Part shown: piece by piece, positions 56,728 to 64,000 of the stretch
How the letters are laid out: each line of letters starts with the position of its first letter
How positions within the stretch are numbered: the first letter of the stretch is position 1
NCBI RefSeq assembly: GCF_030646165.1
Contig: NZ_JAUTDO010000003.1
Coordinates: 372,001-436,000 of the forward strand
DNA: 64,000 nucleotides
Direction of reading: 5' to 3'
Source: Conexibacter sp. CPCC 206217
Lineage (GTDB): Bacteria > Actinomycetota > Thermoleophilia > Solirubrobacterales > Solirubrobacteraceae
The notes under the pieces: generated by a model
What the model was told of the DNA's origin: nothing
The model's input: the letters and a program-made list of their open reading frames with translations, nothing else
Databases searched by the model: none
Translations under genes and position numbers: made by a program

Positions 56728-58149
56728 ATGTTCCGTTTCACGCATTCCCCCATGCGAGTGGTCGTGCTCGCCTGTCTGGCGCTGCTGCTCATGCTTCTGC
56801 TCGCTCCGCGCGCCGCTTCGGCCGCGGGCACCGTCAGCCTCACGTCGACCTCGTACACGGTCAACGAAGGGGCCGGCAACGCCGTCATCACCTTCACGCG
56901 CTCCACCGCCTCCACGCGCGGCGAGGTCCGCTACGGCGCCTGGCACAGAACGGCGCAGCAGTTCCAGGACTACAAGCCCGTGAAGGGCCGCGTCGACCTC
57001 GCGCCCGGTCAGACCGAGGGCTCGTTCTCCGTCCCGATCGTCGACGATCCGCTCGTCGAGGGCAGAGAGACGATCGCAGTCGGCATCTTCGGCACCTATC
57101 CCGAGAGAGTCGGCAGACCGGACCGCGCGATCCTCACGATCGAGGACAACGACGCGATCTCGACCGATCCGCGCGACAGCGTCAACCCGCTCGGACTCAA
57201 CCCGGCGCCGACCGACGGCAACCCGCTGTCCGGCGCGCGCTTCTACGACAACCCGTCGCAGACGATCGCGGGCGTCTACGCGAACCGCATCAAGCGCAGC
57301 AAGCCGGGCGCGGCGAGAATGCTCTCGGCGATCAGCTCCCAGCCCGAGTCCAAGCGCTTCGGCAGTTGGAACGACCGCCCCGGCTACGTCGTCGCGAAGT
57401 ACCTCGCGCAGGCGTACAACGACGACCCGGGCGCGATCCCGCTGCTGGCGACCTACCGGCTCAAGCACCTCACCTGCCACCGCGTCAGCGACTCTGCCAG
57501 AGAGGCCGCAGCCTACAAGCGCTGGTACAGCGACTTCGCGAACGGGATCGGCAACCAGAGAGTCGTGCTCTTCTACGAGATCGACGCGCTGATCACCGCG
57601 CCGTGCCTGTCCGGCAGAGGCCTGCAGGTGCGCATCGACGAGATGCGCTCCGCGATCGATTCGCTCGCGAGGCTGCCGCACGCGGTCGTGTACGTCGATG
57701 CCGGCGCCAGCGACGCGCACCACCCGAGATTCATCGGCTCACTGCTGCGCAAGGTCGGCGTCAACAAGATCCAGGGCTTCTTCACCAACTCCACGCACCA
57801 CAACCGCACGACGAAGGAGATCCGCTACGCCGACGGCCTCTCCCGCGCGACCGGCGGCAAGCACTACGTCGTCAACACCGCCGTCAACGGCAAGGGCGCG
57901 CTGCGGCCGAAGAACAAGGTCGAGTTCGGCAACTCGATCCGTTGCAACCCGAGAGGCCGCGGCCTCGGTCCCAAGCCGACGTCGAACGTGCCGCCGCAGT
58001 ACCCGCGGCTCGACGGCCTCTTCTGGATCGGCAACCCCGGCCGCTCCGCCGGCAACTGCGGCACGTCGAGAAACGCGCCACCGACGGGCACGTTCTGGCT
58101 CGACTACGCGCTCATGCTGATCAAGAACGCGGACTACCGGATCCGGTAG
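56728..58149 (+). CDS. Secreted Calx-beta + GH6-like protein (second of pair)
   Basis: 473 residues, same plan as the upstream gene and alike over its whole length: signal peptide (1-32), Calx-beta domain (about 34-145), GH6-like domain (about 155-473). Conserved pieces include QPESKRFGSW, YRLKHLTC, GIGNQRVVLFYEIDAL, RGRGLGPKPTSN and LFWIGNPGRSAGNC. Cysteines 250, 293, 406 and 444 are kept. Asp 286 is the proton-donor position; the RDC Asp is Thr 249 and the ESDG Asp is Ala 441. Arginine is AGA 11 times and AGG once. GGGAGG lies 12 bases before the ATG. Convergent with dxs, whose stop is one base away. Confidence 0.85.
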   Translation: MFRFTHSPMRVVVLACLALLLMLLLAPRAASAAGTVSLTSTSYTVNEGAGNAVITFTRSTASTRGEVRYGAWHRTAQQFQDYKPVKGRVDLAPGQTEGSFSVPIVDDPLVEGRETIAVGIFGTYPERVGRPDRAILTIEDNDAISTDPRDSVNPLGLNPAPTDGNPLSGARFYDNPSQTIAGVYANRIKRSKPGAARMLSAISSQPESKRFGSWNDRPGYVVAKYLAQAYNDDPGAIPLLATYRLKHLTCHRVSDSAREAAAYKRWYSDFANGIGNQRVVLFYEIDALITAPCLSGRGLQVRIDEMRSAIDSLARLPHAVVYVDAGASDAHHPRFIGSLLRKVGVNKIQGFFTNSTHHNRTTKEIRYADGLSRATGGKHYVVNTAVNGKGALRPKNKVEFGNSIRCNPRGRGLGPKPTSNVPPQYPRLDGLFWIGNPGRSAGNCGTSRNAPPTGTFWLDYALMLIKNADYRIR

Positions 58150-60102
58150 TCAGGACGTCGCTGGCGTGCGGTGGCCGCTGCCCACCGCCGCCAGCACGCG
58201 CTCCGCGATCGCGGGGCCGGTGAAGCCGACCTCCTCGTGCAGCAGCGCCGGGGAGCCGTGCGTGACGTAGCGGTCGGGGATGCCGACGCGCAGGATCCGC
58301 GAGGCGATGCCGCTGTCGGACAGCGTCTCCCACACGGCCGAGCCGAAGCCGCCGGCCAGGACGCCCTCCTCGACGGTCACGAGCAGGTCGTGCTCGGCCT
58401 GCAGTTGGGCGACGAGACCGGCGTCGATCGGCTTCGCGAAGCGCGCGTCGGCGACCGTCGCGGCGATCCCGTGCTCGGCCAGCAGCGTCGCGGCCTCCAG
58501 CGCCTTGGCGACGCCGCTGCCGTAGCCCAGCAGCGCGACCTTGCCGTCGCCCTCGCGCAGGATCTCGCCGCTGCCGATCTCCAGCAGTCTGGGCTCCAGC
58601 GGCAGCGGCACGCCGGTCGCCTCGCCGCGTGGGTAGCGCAGCGCGACCGGGCCGTCGTACGCGAGCGCGGTGTGCAGCATGTGGACCAGCTGCGCCTCGT
58701 CGCGCGGCGCCATCAGCACGATGTGCGGCAGCGGGCGCAGGTAGGAGATGTCGAAGACGCCGTGGTGCGTCGGGCCGTCGTCACCGACGAGGCCGGCGCG
58801 GTCCATCGCGAGCACGACGTCGAGTCTCTGCAGGCAGACGTCATGGACGATCTGGTCGAACGCGCGCTGCAGGAAGGTCGAGTAGATCGCCGCGACCGGC
58901 TTGCAGCCCTGCAGCGCCAGGCCGCAGGCGAACAGCAGCGCCTGCTGCTCGGCGATGCCGACGTCGAAGTAGCGCTCCGGCAGCTCTCTCTGGAGGATGT
59001 TGAGGCCGGTGCCGGAGTTCATCGCAGCGGTGATGCCGATCACGCGCTCGTCGCGGCGGCACTCGTCGACGAGCGCGTCGCCGAACACCTGCGTGTACTG
59101 CGGCGGCTTCGGCTTCGCCTTCGCGGCGCCCGGGATCGCCGCCGGGGCCGGCGCGGGCGCGCCGTTGGCGATCGACTTCGGCTTGGCGGCATGCCACTTC
59201 TCCATGCCCTCCAGGCCGCCGTCCTCGGCCGGCGCGAAGCCCTTGCCCTTCACCGTCGAGACATGCACGACGACCGGCCGCTCGGCCGCGATCGCCTCTC
59301 TCAGCGCCGCGCGCAGGGCGTGCACGTCGTGGCCGTCGACGACGCCCATGTAGGCCCAGTCGAGCTCCTCCCAGAAGAGGCCGGGCGCCCAGAACGCCTT
59401 GATCGACTCCTTCAGCTGCGGGCCGAGGTGGGCGAAGCGGTTGCCGATCCCGGCCGGCAGCTTCGTCAGGCCGTCCTCGACGCCCTCGCGCGCCTTCCAC
59501 AGCTTCGGGTTCAGCCGCACGCGGTTGAAGTAGCGCGACAGCGCGCCGACGTTCGGCGAGATCGACATGCCGTTGTCGTTCAGCACGACGACCATCGGGG
59601 TGCCGAGGCCGCCGGCCTGGTGGACCGCCTCGAACGCGACGCCGCCGGTCATCGAGCCGTCGCCGATCACCGCGACGACCGCGCCGTCCTCGCCCTGTCC
59701 GTGGCGCATCGCCTCCTTCAGCCCGACGGCGTAGCCGATCGAGGTGGAGGCGTGGCCGGCGCCCATGATGTCGTGCTCGGACTCGTCGATCGAGCAGAAC
59801 GGCGACAGGCCGCCGTACTTGCGGATCGTCTCGAGCTGGTCGCGGCGGCCGGTCAGGATCTTGTGCGGGTAGGCCTGGTGGCCGACGTCCCAGAGGATCT
59901 TGTCGCGCGGCGACTCCAGCAGCGAGTGCAGCGCGACGGCCAGCTCGCAGGTGCCGAGGTTGGCGCCGAAGTGCCCGCCGATCTCTCCGACCGTGTCGAT
60001 GATGTGCTCGCGCACCTCCTGCGCGAGCTGCTGCAGCTGTTCGTCGGAGAGGCCCTTGAGGTCCTCGGGACCGTCGACGCCGGGAAGGATCGGTTCGCTC
60101 AT
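58150..60102 (-). CDS. dxs: 1-deoxy-D-xylulose-5-phosphate synthase
   Basis: 650 residues. It condenses pyruvate and glyceraldehyde 3-phosphate in the first step of the MEP isoprenoid pathway. TPP site: VIGDGSMTGGVAFEAVH to NDNGMSIS. Substrate residues: DVGHQAYPHKILTGRR, PFCSIDESEHD. Pyrimidine domain: YFDVGIAEQQALLFACGLAL, FLQRAFDQIVHDV, DRAGLVGDDGPTHHGVFDI. A Pro/Ala-rich insertion sits at about 300-325. The ATG overlaps the ispA stop by four bases. Confidence 0.97.
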   Translation of the reverse strand: MSEPILPGVDGPEDLKGLSDEQLQQLAQEVREHIIDTVGEIGGHFGANLGTCELAVALHSLLESPRDKILWDVGHQAYPHKILTGRRDQLETIRKYGGLSPFCSIDESEHDIMGAGHASTSIGYAVGLKEAMRHGQGEDGAVVAVIGDGSMTGGVAFEAVHQAGGLGTPMVVVLNDNGMSISPNVGALSRYFNRVRLNPKLWKAREGVEDGLTKLPAGIGNRFAHLGPQLKESIKAFWAPGLFWEELDWAYMGVVDGHDVHALRAALREAIAAERPVVVHVSTVKGKGFAPAEDGGLEGMEKWHAAKPKSIANGAPAPAPAAIPGAAKAKPKPPQYTQVFGDALVDECRRDERVIGITAAMNSGTGLNILQRELPERYFDVGIAEQQALLFACGLALQGCKPVAAIYSTFLQRAFDQIVHDVCLQRLDVVLAMDRAGLVGDDGPTHHGVFDISYLRPLPHIVLMAPRDEAQLVHMLHTALAYDGPVALRYPRGEATGVPLPLEPRLLEIGSGEILREGDGKVALLGYGSGVAKALEAATLLAEHGIAATVADARFAKPIDAGLVAQLQAEHDLLVTVEEGVLAGGFGSAVWETLSDSGIASRILRVGIPDRYVTHGSPALLHEEVGFTGPAIAERVLAAVGSGHRTPATS

Positions 60103-60989
60103 GAGGTCCGCGTGTAGATGAAGTCGGTGATCTGCGTCAGCTCCCCTGCGCCACCCGGGGCGGCGCTCTGCAGCGCTGCGCGGGCGTTGGCGTGCGATTC
60201 GGCGGCCAGCTCGCGCGCCCGTTCGAGGCCGAACTCGCTCACGTACGTGCGCTTGCCGAGCCGCTCGTCGCTGCCCTGGGTCTTGCCGAGTGCGTCGTCG
60301 GTGCCGACGACGTCGAGGATGTCGTCGACGATCTGGAAGAGCACGCCAAGCTCGCTTGCGAAGTTGCGGAAGGCGTCGATTGTCGCAGGTGGCTGGGTCG
60401 GAGCGAGCAGCAGCGGGCACATGATCGACGCGCCGATCAGCCTGCCGGTCTTCAGCGCGTGCAGATGACGCAGGCCTGCCGGGTCCTTGGGGGCGGAAGC
60501 GGCCACGTCCAGGTACTGCCCGCCGACCATCCCGTTGACTCCCGTCGCGGACGCGAGCTCGCGCACGGCGGCGAGGATCGCGGCCGGCTCGCCCGGCTGG
60601 CGCTCCAGCACGTGGCGGAAGGCCTCCGCGTAGAGGCCGTCGCCCGCGAGGATCGCGACGTTCTCGCCGAACGCCTTGTGGCAGGTCGGTCTGCCGCGAC
60701 GCAGGTCGTCGTCGTCCATCGCCGGCAGGTCGTCGTGGATCAGCGAGTAGGTGTGGATCAGCTCCAGCGCCGCCGCTATCGGCAGGACCGCCTCGGCCGG
60801 CTGGCCGATCGCGCGCGCCGTCGCCAGCGCGAGCACGGGGCGTATGCGCTTGCCGCCGGCCAGCAGCGAGTAGCGCATCGCCTCTTCGAGGCCGTCCGCG
60901 CCGGTCGTCTCGGCGTCGATGAAGGTGAGCTGCGCGAGGTACTCCTCCACCGTGCGGCGGAGGGCGTCGGGATACTCGCCCGCGCTCAT
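60099..60989 (-). CDS. ispA: Polyprenyl (farnesyl/geranylgeranyl) diphosphate synthase
   Basis: 296 residues. First Asp-rich motif LIHDDLPAMDDDDLRRGRPT, second QIVDDILDVVG, with GGKRIRP near the start and GKRTYVSEFG near the end. The four-residue gap in DDLPAMD is typical of bacterial FPP/GGPP synthases. Product chain length cannot be fixed from this alone. It sits directly after xseB and before dxs, with ATGA overlaps on both sides, linking both steps of isoprenoid synthesis. Confidence 0.93.
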   Translation of the reverse strand: MSAGEYPDALRRTVEEYLAQLTFIDAETTGADGLEEAMRYSLLAGGKRIRPVLALATARAIGQPAEAVLPIAAALELIHTYSLIHDDLPAMDDDDLRRGRPTCHKAFGENVAILAGDGLYAEAFRHVLERQPGEPAAILAAVRELASATGVNGMVGGQYLDVAASAPKDPAGLRHLHALKTGRLIGASIMCPLLLAPTQPPATIDAFRNFASELGVLFQIVDDILDVVGTDDALGKTQGSDERLGKRTYVSEFGLERARELAAESHANARAALQSAAPGGAGELTQITDFIYTRTS

Positions 60990-61204
60990 GCGGGCTGCGT
61001 CGGGAGCGACGTCTGACCCGGCGCGGGCGGCTCCGCGGCGACGCGCACGCGGCGATCGAGCTCGTTGGCGGCGTCGCCGGCGAGGCGGGCGCACTCCTCC
61101 ACCAGGCGCGCGGCCTGCTCGGGCTCCAGGTCGCCGCCGCGCAGCTGCGCGGCCGCGTCCTCGAGCTGACGGCTGAAGTACTCCAACTGATCGACGCCGC
61201 TCAT
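60986..61204 (-). CDS. xseB: Exodeoxyribonuclease VII small subunit
   Basis: 72 residues. The helical core YFSRQLEDAAAQLRGGDLEP followed by EQAARLVEECARLAGDAANEL matches XseB, although YFSRQ..DA replaces the more usual FE.A...L. It overlaps nusB and ispA by ATGA. The large subunit gene xseA is not next to it, unlike in Bacillus, so it must be elsewhere. Confidence 0.8.
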   Translation of the reverse strand: MSGVDQLEYFSRQLEDAAAQLRGGDLEPEQAARLVEECARLAGDAANELDRRVRVAAEPPAPGQTSLPTQPA

Positions 61205-61647
61205 CGGCCGCCTCCGTTCTCGCTGCCGTTGCCGCTCGTCGCGCCGTCGGCGGCGCGGTGCTCGCGCAGGATCGCCGCCAGCACGCCGTTGAGGAAACCG
61301 GGCGCCTCGGCGCCGCAATAGGCCTTGGCGGTCTCGATCGCCTCGTCGATCGCGCCCTCCGGCGGGATCGAGCGCTCCGCCGGGACGTCGCCGGGGTGCA
61401 GCATCTCCAGCAGGCTGACGCGCATGATCGAGCGCTCCAGCGGGGCGATCCGCGACAGCGTCCAGCCCTCGGCGTGGCGGCTGATCAGGTCGTCGAACTC
61501 CGGCTGACGGGCGAGCGCCGCGCGGGCAAGCGCCTGCGTGAACGTCGCGGCGTCCTTCGGCAGCGTGTCGTCGAGGGGCCGGCCGGTGAGGTCGTGCTGG
61601 TACAGCGCGAAGACCGCTTCGCGTCGTTGGTCGCTTCGGCGAGACAC
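61201..61647 (-). CDS. nusB: Transcription antitermination factor NusB
   Basis: 148 residues, all helical. RRSDQRREAVFALYQHDLTG is the family start, and ISRHAEGWTLSRIAPLERSI, MRVSLLEML and GAIDEAIETAKAYCGAEAPG, then FLNGVLAAI are the conserved C-terminal parts. It binds the boxA RNA of rRNA operons with NusE. It comes nine bases after efp and overlaps xseB. Confidence 0.95.
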   Translation of the reverse strand: MSRRSDQRREAVFALYQHDLTGRPLDDTLPKDAATFTQALARAALARQPEFDDLISRHAEGWTLSRIAPLERSIMRVSLLEMLHPGDVPAERSIPPEGAIDEAIETAKAYCGAEAPGFLNGVLAAILREHRAADGATSGNGSENGGGR

Positions 61648-61656
61648 GAGGTCGCG

Positions 61657-62217
61657 CTACGCGCGGGACATGTATTCGCCGGAGCGCGTGTCGACCCGCA
61701 CCTTGTCGCCGATGTTGACGAACAGCGGGACGTTGATCTGCGCGCCGGTCTCCAGCGTCGCGGGCTTCGTGCCGCCGCCGGAGGCGGTGTCGCCGCGCAG
61801 GCCGGGCTCGGTCTCGGTGACCTCGAGGTCGACGGCGCTGGGCAGCTGGATGTCGGCCGGGACGCCGTCGATCGACAGCAGGTCGACGTTGTCGCTCGCC
61901 TTCGTCCAGCGCAGCGCGTCTCTCAGCGCGGCTGCGGGGATCGCCGACTGCTCGAAGCTCTCGACGTCCATGAAGTGCGCGTCGGACTCGTCGGAGTAGA
62001 GGTACTGCATCTTGCGCACCTCGGTCCGCACCGAGCGGAACTTCTCGCCCGCGCGGAACGTCTTGTCGATCACGTTGCCGTCGCTGGATCGGCGCAGCTT
62101 CGTCCGCACGAACGCGGGGCCCTTGCCCGGCTTGACGTGCTGGAACTCGACGACTTTGAAGATCGTCCCGTCCACTTCGATGTGGTTGCCGTTCTTGAGC
62201 TGGTTCGTGCTGATCAC
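61657..62217 (-). CDS. efp: Elongation factor P
   Basis: 186 residues, three beta-barrel domains. The tip loop is FQHVKPGKGPAFVRTKLR, a KPGKG type with an unpaired lysine, the position that is modified in other bacteria. SGGGTKPATLETGAQINVP is the C-terminal OB domain. It relieves ribosome stalling at polyprolines. The start is GTG 62217, seven bases after a perfect TACAAT box. efp-nusB is a frequent bacterial pair. Confidence 0.96.
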   Translation of the reverse strand: MISTNQLKNGNHIEVDGTIFKVVEFQHVKPGKGPAFVRTKLRRSSDGNVIDKTFRAGEKFRSVRTEVRKMQYLYSDESDAHFMDVESFEQSAIPAAALRDALRWTKASDNVDLLSIDGVPADIQLPSAVDLEVTETEPGLRGDTASGGGTKPATLETGAQINVPLFVNIGDKVRVDTRSGEYMSRA

Positions 62218-62224
62218 GGTGAGG

Positions 62225-62230
62225 ATTGTA
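62225..62230 (-). promoter_or_regulatory. -10 box of efp-nusB-xseB-ispA-dxs
   Basis: TACAAT on the minus strand, seven bases before GTG 62217. It is the best match to the actinobacterial -10 consensus in the window and implies leaderless efp mRNA. Confidence 0.6.
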
Positions 62231-62273
62231 GGGCGGCGGGAGGCGTGGGGCGAAACCGGGGCGGCGCAGCCGC

Positions 62274-63179
62274 TCAGCGCACCACGCAGCGGAAGCCGAT
62301 GTGGCTTGTGGAGGTGTCGATCGGCTCGCCCTGACGGGCGGCGGGGCGGTAGCGCAGGCAGTAGTTGGGGGCGCACAGGTGGGAGCCGCCCTTGATCACT
62401 CTGCGCGGGATGTGGGCGCCGGGCTCTGAGGTCGGCGCCGGCGGCGGGGCGCAGCAAGCGCGCTCGGTCGCGTGCGACTCGGTCCACGCGTCGGCCGTCC
62501 ACTCCCAGACGTTGCCGGTCATGTCGTAGAGGCCGTGGCCGTTGGGCGGGAAGGTCGCGACCGGCGAGGTGCCCTCCCAGCCCTTCGCCTTCAGGTTCTG
62601 CCACGGGAACTCGCCCTGCCAGTGGTTGGCCATCAGGCGCCCGTCCGGCCGCTCCTCGTCGCCCCAGGCGAACGTCGCGCCGTCGAGGCCGCCGCGGGCG
62701 GCCAGTTCCCACTCCGCCTCCGTCGGCAGCGCCTTGCCAGCCCAGGCGGCATAGGCGGCCGCGTCCTGGTGCGCGACGTGGACGACCGGATGGCGGTCGC
62801 GGCCGCGGATGCTCGTTCCCGGGCCGCCCGGGTGGCGCCAGTCCGCGCCCGGCACGTACGCCCACCACTGCCGCCAGTCGTTCAGCGAGACGCGCTGCGG
62901 CGCCTTGCGGAAGACGAGCGAGCCTGGGACCAGCAGCTCCGGAAGAGCGTCGGGGTACTCGTCCGCCGCGGGCTGCTGCTCGGCGAGCGTGACGTAGCCG
63001 GTCTCCTCCGCGAAGCGCCGGAAGTCGCGCACGGTCACGAGCCGGCTGTCGATCCAGAAGCCGTCGACGTCGACCTCGCGCAGCGGGGCCTCCTCCGGAT
63101 AGAAGCGCTCGGAGCCCATCCGCACGCGCGCGGCGTCGATGCGGACCATGTTGCGGGGAGCGGTGGTCGTCGTGGCCAC
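62274..63179 (-). CDS. Formylglycine-generating enzyme (FGE-sulfatase family)
   Basis: 301 residues. It has the FGE fold with WVSDYDATNF-like pieces VTVRDFRRFAEETGY, PVVHVAHQDAAAYAAWAGK, RLPTEAEWE as ALPTEAEWELAARGG, and GNVWEWTAD. The copper-binding active-site pair Cys 269 and Cys 274 (GGSHLCAPNYCLRYRPAAR) is intact, with DTSTSHIGFRCV at the end. It should oxidise a sulfatase CxPxR cysteine to formylglycine. No sulfatase is in the window, so its client lies elsewhere. No signal peptide, as usual for bacterial FGE. Confidence 0.93.
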   Translation of the reverse strand: MATTTTAPRNMVRIDAARVRMGSERFYPEEAPLREVDVDGFWIDSRLVTVRDFRRFAEETGYVTLAEQQPAADEYPDALPELLVPGSLVFRKAPQRVSLNDWRQWWAYVPGADWRHPGGPGTSIRGRDRHPVVHVAHQDAAAYAAWAGKALPTEAEWELAARGGLDGATFAWGDEERPDGRLMANHWQGEFPWQNLKAKGWEGTSPVATFPPNGHGLYDMTGNVWEWTADAWTESHATERACCAPPPAPTSEPGAHIPRRVIKGGSHLCAPNYCLRYRPAARQGEPIDTSTSHIGFRCVVR

Positions 63180-63213
63180 GCCCTCCAGGATCGCGCTCGT
63201 GTCAACTGGTCAC

Positions 63214-63219
63214 TAGATT
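63214..63219 (+). promoter_or_regulatory. -10 box of the TRIC gene
   Basis: TAGATT, ten bases before ATG 63230, in the 50-base spacer shared with the divergent FGE gene. Confidence 0.45.
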
Positions 63220-63229
63220 CGCCCCCGCA

Positions 63230-63895
63230 ATGACTGCGGACCAGACAGAAGCGCTCCGCCCCACGGCGCCGCCGTGGCGCCGGCCCGACCGGCTCGTGCT
63301 GGCGTTCGACCTCGCCGCGACGGCGCTGTTCGCGCTCGAAGGGGCGCTGAACGCGGCAGAGGCCCGCTTCGACCTCTTCGGCGTGCTCGTGCTGGCGTTC
63401 GTGACCGCGCTCGGCGGCGGGATCGTGCGCGACGTGCTGATCGGCTCGGTCCCGCCCGCGTCGCTGTCGTTCAAGCGCTACCCGCTGACCGCGTTCGCGG
63501 CCGGCGTCGTCGTCTTCCTGTTCGAGGACTACGTCGACGAGCTGCCCTCAGCCGTGCTCGTGACGCTCGACGCCGGCGGACTCGGGCTGTTCGCGGTCGC
63601 CGGCGCGCGCAAGGCGCTCGACTTCGGCACAAACGGCCTGACGGCGGTGCTGCTGGGCGTCGTCACCGGCGTCGGCGGCGGCGTCATGCGCGACCTGCTG
63701 CTCGGCATCCCGCCGCGCGTGCTCAACACCGACGTCTATGCGAGCGCCGCGCTGGTCGGCGCTGCGATCGCGGTGATCGGCATACAGCGCGGCCACCCGG
63801 CTGGGAAGACCATGCTGCTCGGCGGCGCCGTCTGCTTCGCGCTGCGGATGATCGCCTACTGGCAGCACTGGAACCTGCCGAACGTGGGCTTCTGA
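63230..63895 (+). CDS. TRIC-type cation channel protein (YadS/UPF0126)
   Basis: 221 residues with seven membrane segments arranged as two repeats. Each repeat carries the family motif: TALGGGIVRDVLIG and TGVGGGVMRDLLLG. ALFALEGALNA and LGLFAVAGARKAL are the matching first helices. Bacterial TRIC homologues form K+/Na+ permeable trimers. Physiological role here unknown; some relatives are linked to glycine uptake. Confidence 0.92.
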   Translation: MTADQTEALRPTAPPWRRPDRLVLAFDLAATALFALEGALNAAEARFDLFGVLVLAFVTALGGGIVRDVLIGSVPPASLSFKRYPLTAFAAGVVVFLFEDYVDELPSAVLVTLDAGGLGLFAVAGARKALDFGTNGLTAVLLGVVTGVGGGVMRDLLLGIPPRVLNTDVYASAALVGAAIAVIGIQRGHPAGKTMLLGGAVCFALRMIAYWQHWNLPNVGF

Positions 63896-63904
63896 GCACA
63901 CCAC

Positions 63905-63910
63905 TAGCCT
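63905..63910 (+). promoter_or_regulatory. -10 box of the last gene
   Basis: TAGCCT, eight bases before GTG 63919. Confidence 0.4.
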
Positions 63911-63918
63911 GAGACGCA

Positions 63919-64000
63919 GTGCGCAGAGTGAACCCCCTCCCCCTGCTCGCGCTCGCGTTCGGCTGCGCGGGCGCGGTCGTCGCGACCTACGCCGTACTCG
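63919..64000 (+). CDS. Truncated gene, secreted or membrane protein N-terminus
   Basis: Only 27 codons are in the window. From GTG 63919 it reads VRRVNPLPLLALAFGCAGAV, then VATYAVL, which is a positively charged start and one hydrophobic segment: a signal peptide or first membrane helix. A -10 box lies eight bases upstream. Family not identifiable. Confidence 0.6.
   Translation, partial: MRRVNPLPLLALAFGCAGAVVATYAVL

Overview
The window comes from a very GC-rich actinobacterium. The protein set, GTG starts, zinc-ribbon/discoidin and DNRLRE-type secreted proteins, and F420-type oxidoreductase point to the class Thermoleophilia, order Solirubrobacterales, close to Conexibacter. That assignment is inference from gene content; no 16S gene lies in the window. 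Two genome habits stand out. Many genes with their own promoter carry a TANNNT box 5 to 11 bases before the start codon, as expected for leaderless mRNAs. AGA is used often for arginine although nearly every other codon ends in G or C.

Layout. 1-3.5 kb: a zinc-ribbon membrane protein, a CBS protein and two tandem TetR regulators. 3.57-10.4 kb: a CAU-anticodon tRNA followed by a lower-GC accessory stretch. It holds two broken IS3-family remnants and a 1416-residue secreted multidomain protein whose stop codon overlaps the start of a small partner gene. 10.4-14.1 kb: an ArsB/NhaD-type permease coupled to a CBS protein, divergent from a NarL-type two-component system. 14.2-28.6 kb: ABC-F ATPase, FAD oxidoreductase, membrane glycosyltransferase-like protein, HExxH protein, SDR plus luciferase-like pair, GGDEF/HD-GYP protein, UGT-type glycosyltransferase, a HicAB-like module with a third gene, and an MFS transporter divergent from a GntR regulator. 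28.6-41.3 kb: Panacea protein, tRNA-Asn, dgt-dnaG, recO-ppdK, glutaredoxin, mutM followed by a polar amino acid ABC transporter, and small genes.

41.3-54.5 kb is one long minus-strand block: tlyA-nadK-recN-steA-mctB-like-GT4-pyrG-M20-DUF3866-NUDIX-xerD-deoB. It has the same core order as M. tuberculosis Rv1694-Rv1701, with lineage-specific genes added. 58.2-62.2 kb holds efp-nusB-xseB-ispA-dxs, also minus strand, joined by ATGA overlaps from nusB to dxs. In Bacillus-type genomes dxs is followed by tlyA and recN. Here three plus-strand genes split that neighbourhood: a small membrane protein and two paralogous secreted Calx-beta + GH6-like proteins. The GH6-like domains keep the probable proton-donor Asp and the four structural cysteines but have lost other catalytic-centre acids, so they may not be ordinary cellulases. 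The window ends with a formylglycine-generating enzyme, a TRIC channel protein and a truncated gene.

The best candidates for something undescribed are the Calx-beta/GH6-like pair, the large low-GC secreted protein with its coupled partner, and the HicAB-like operon with an atypical HicB and a DUF6941-like third gene.
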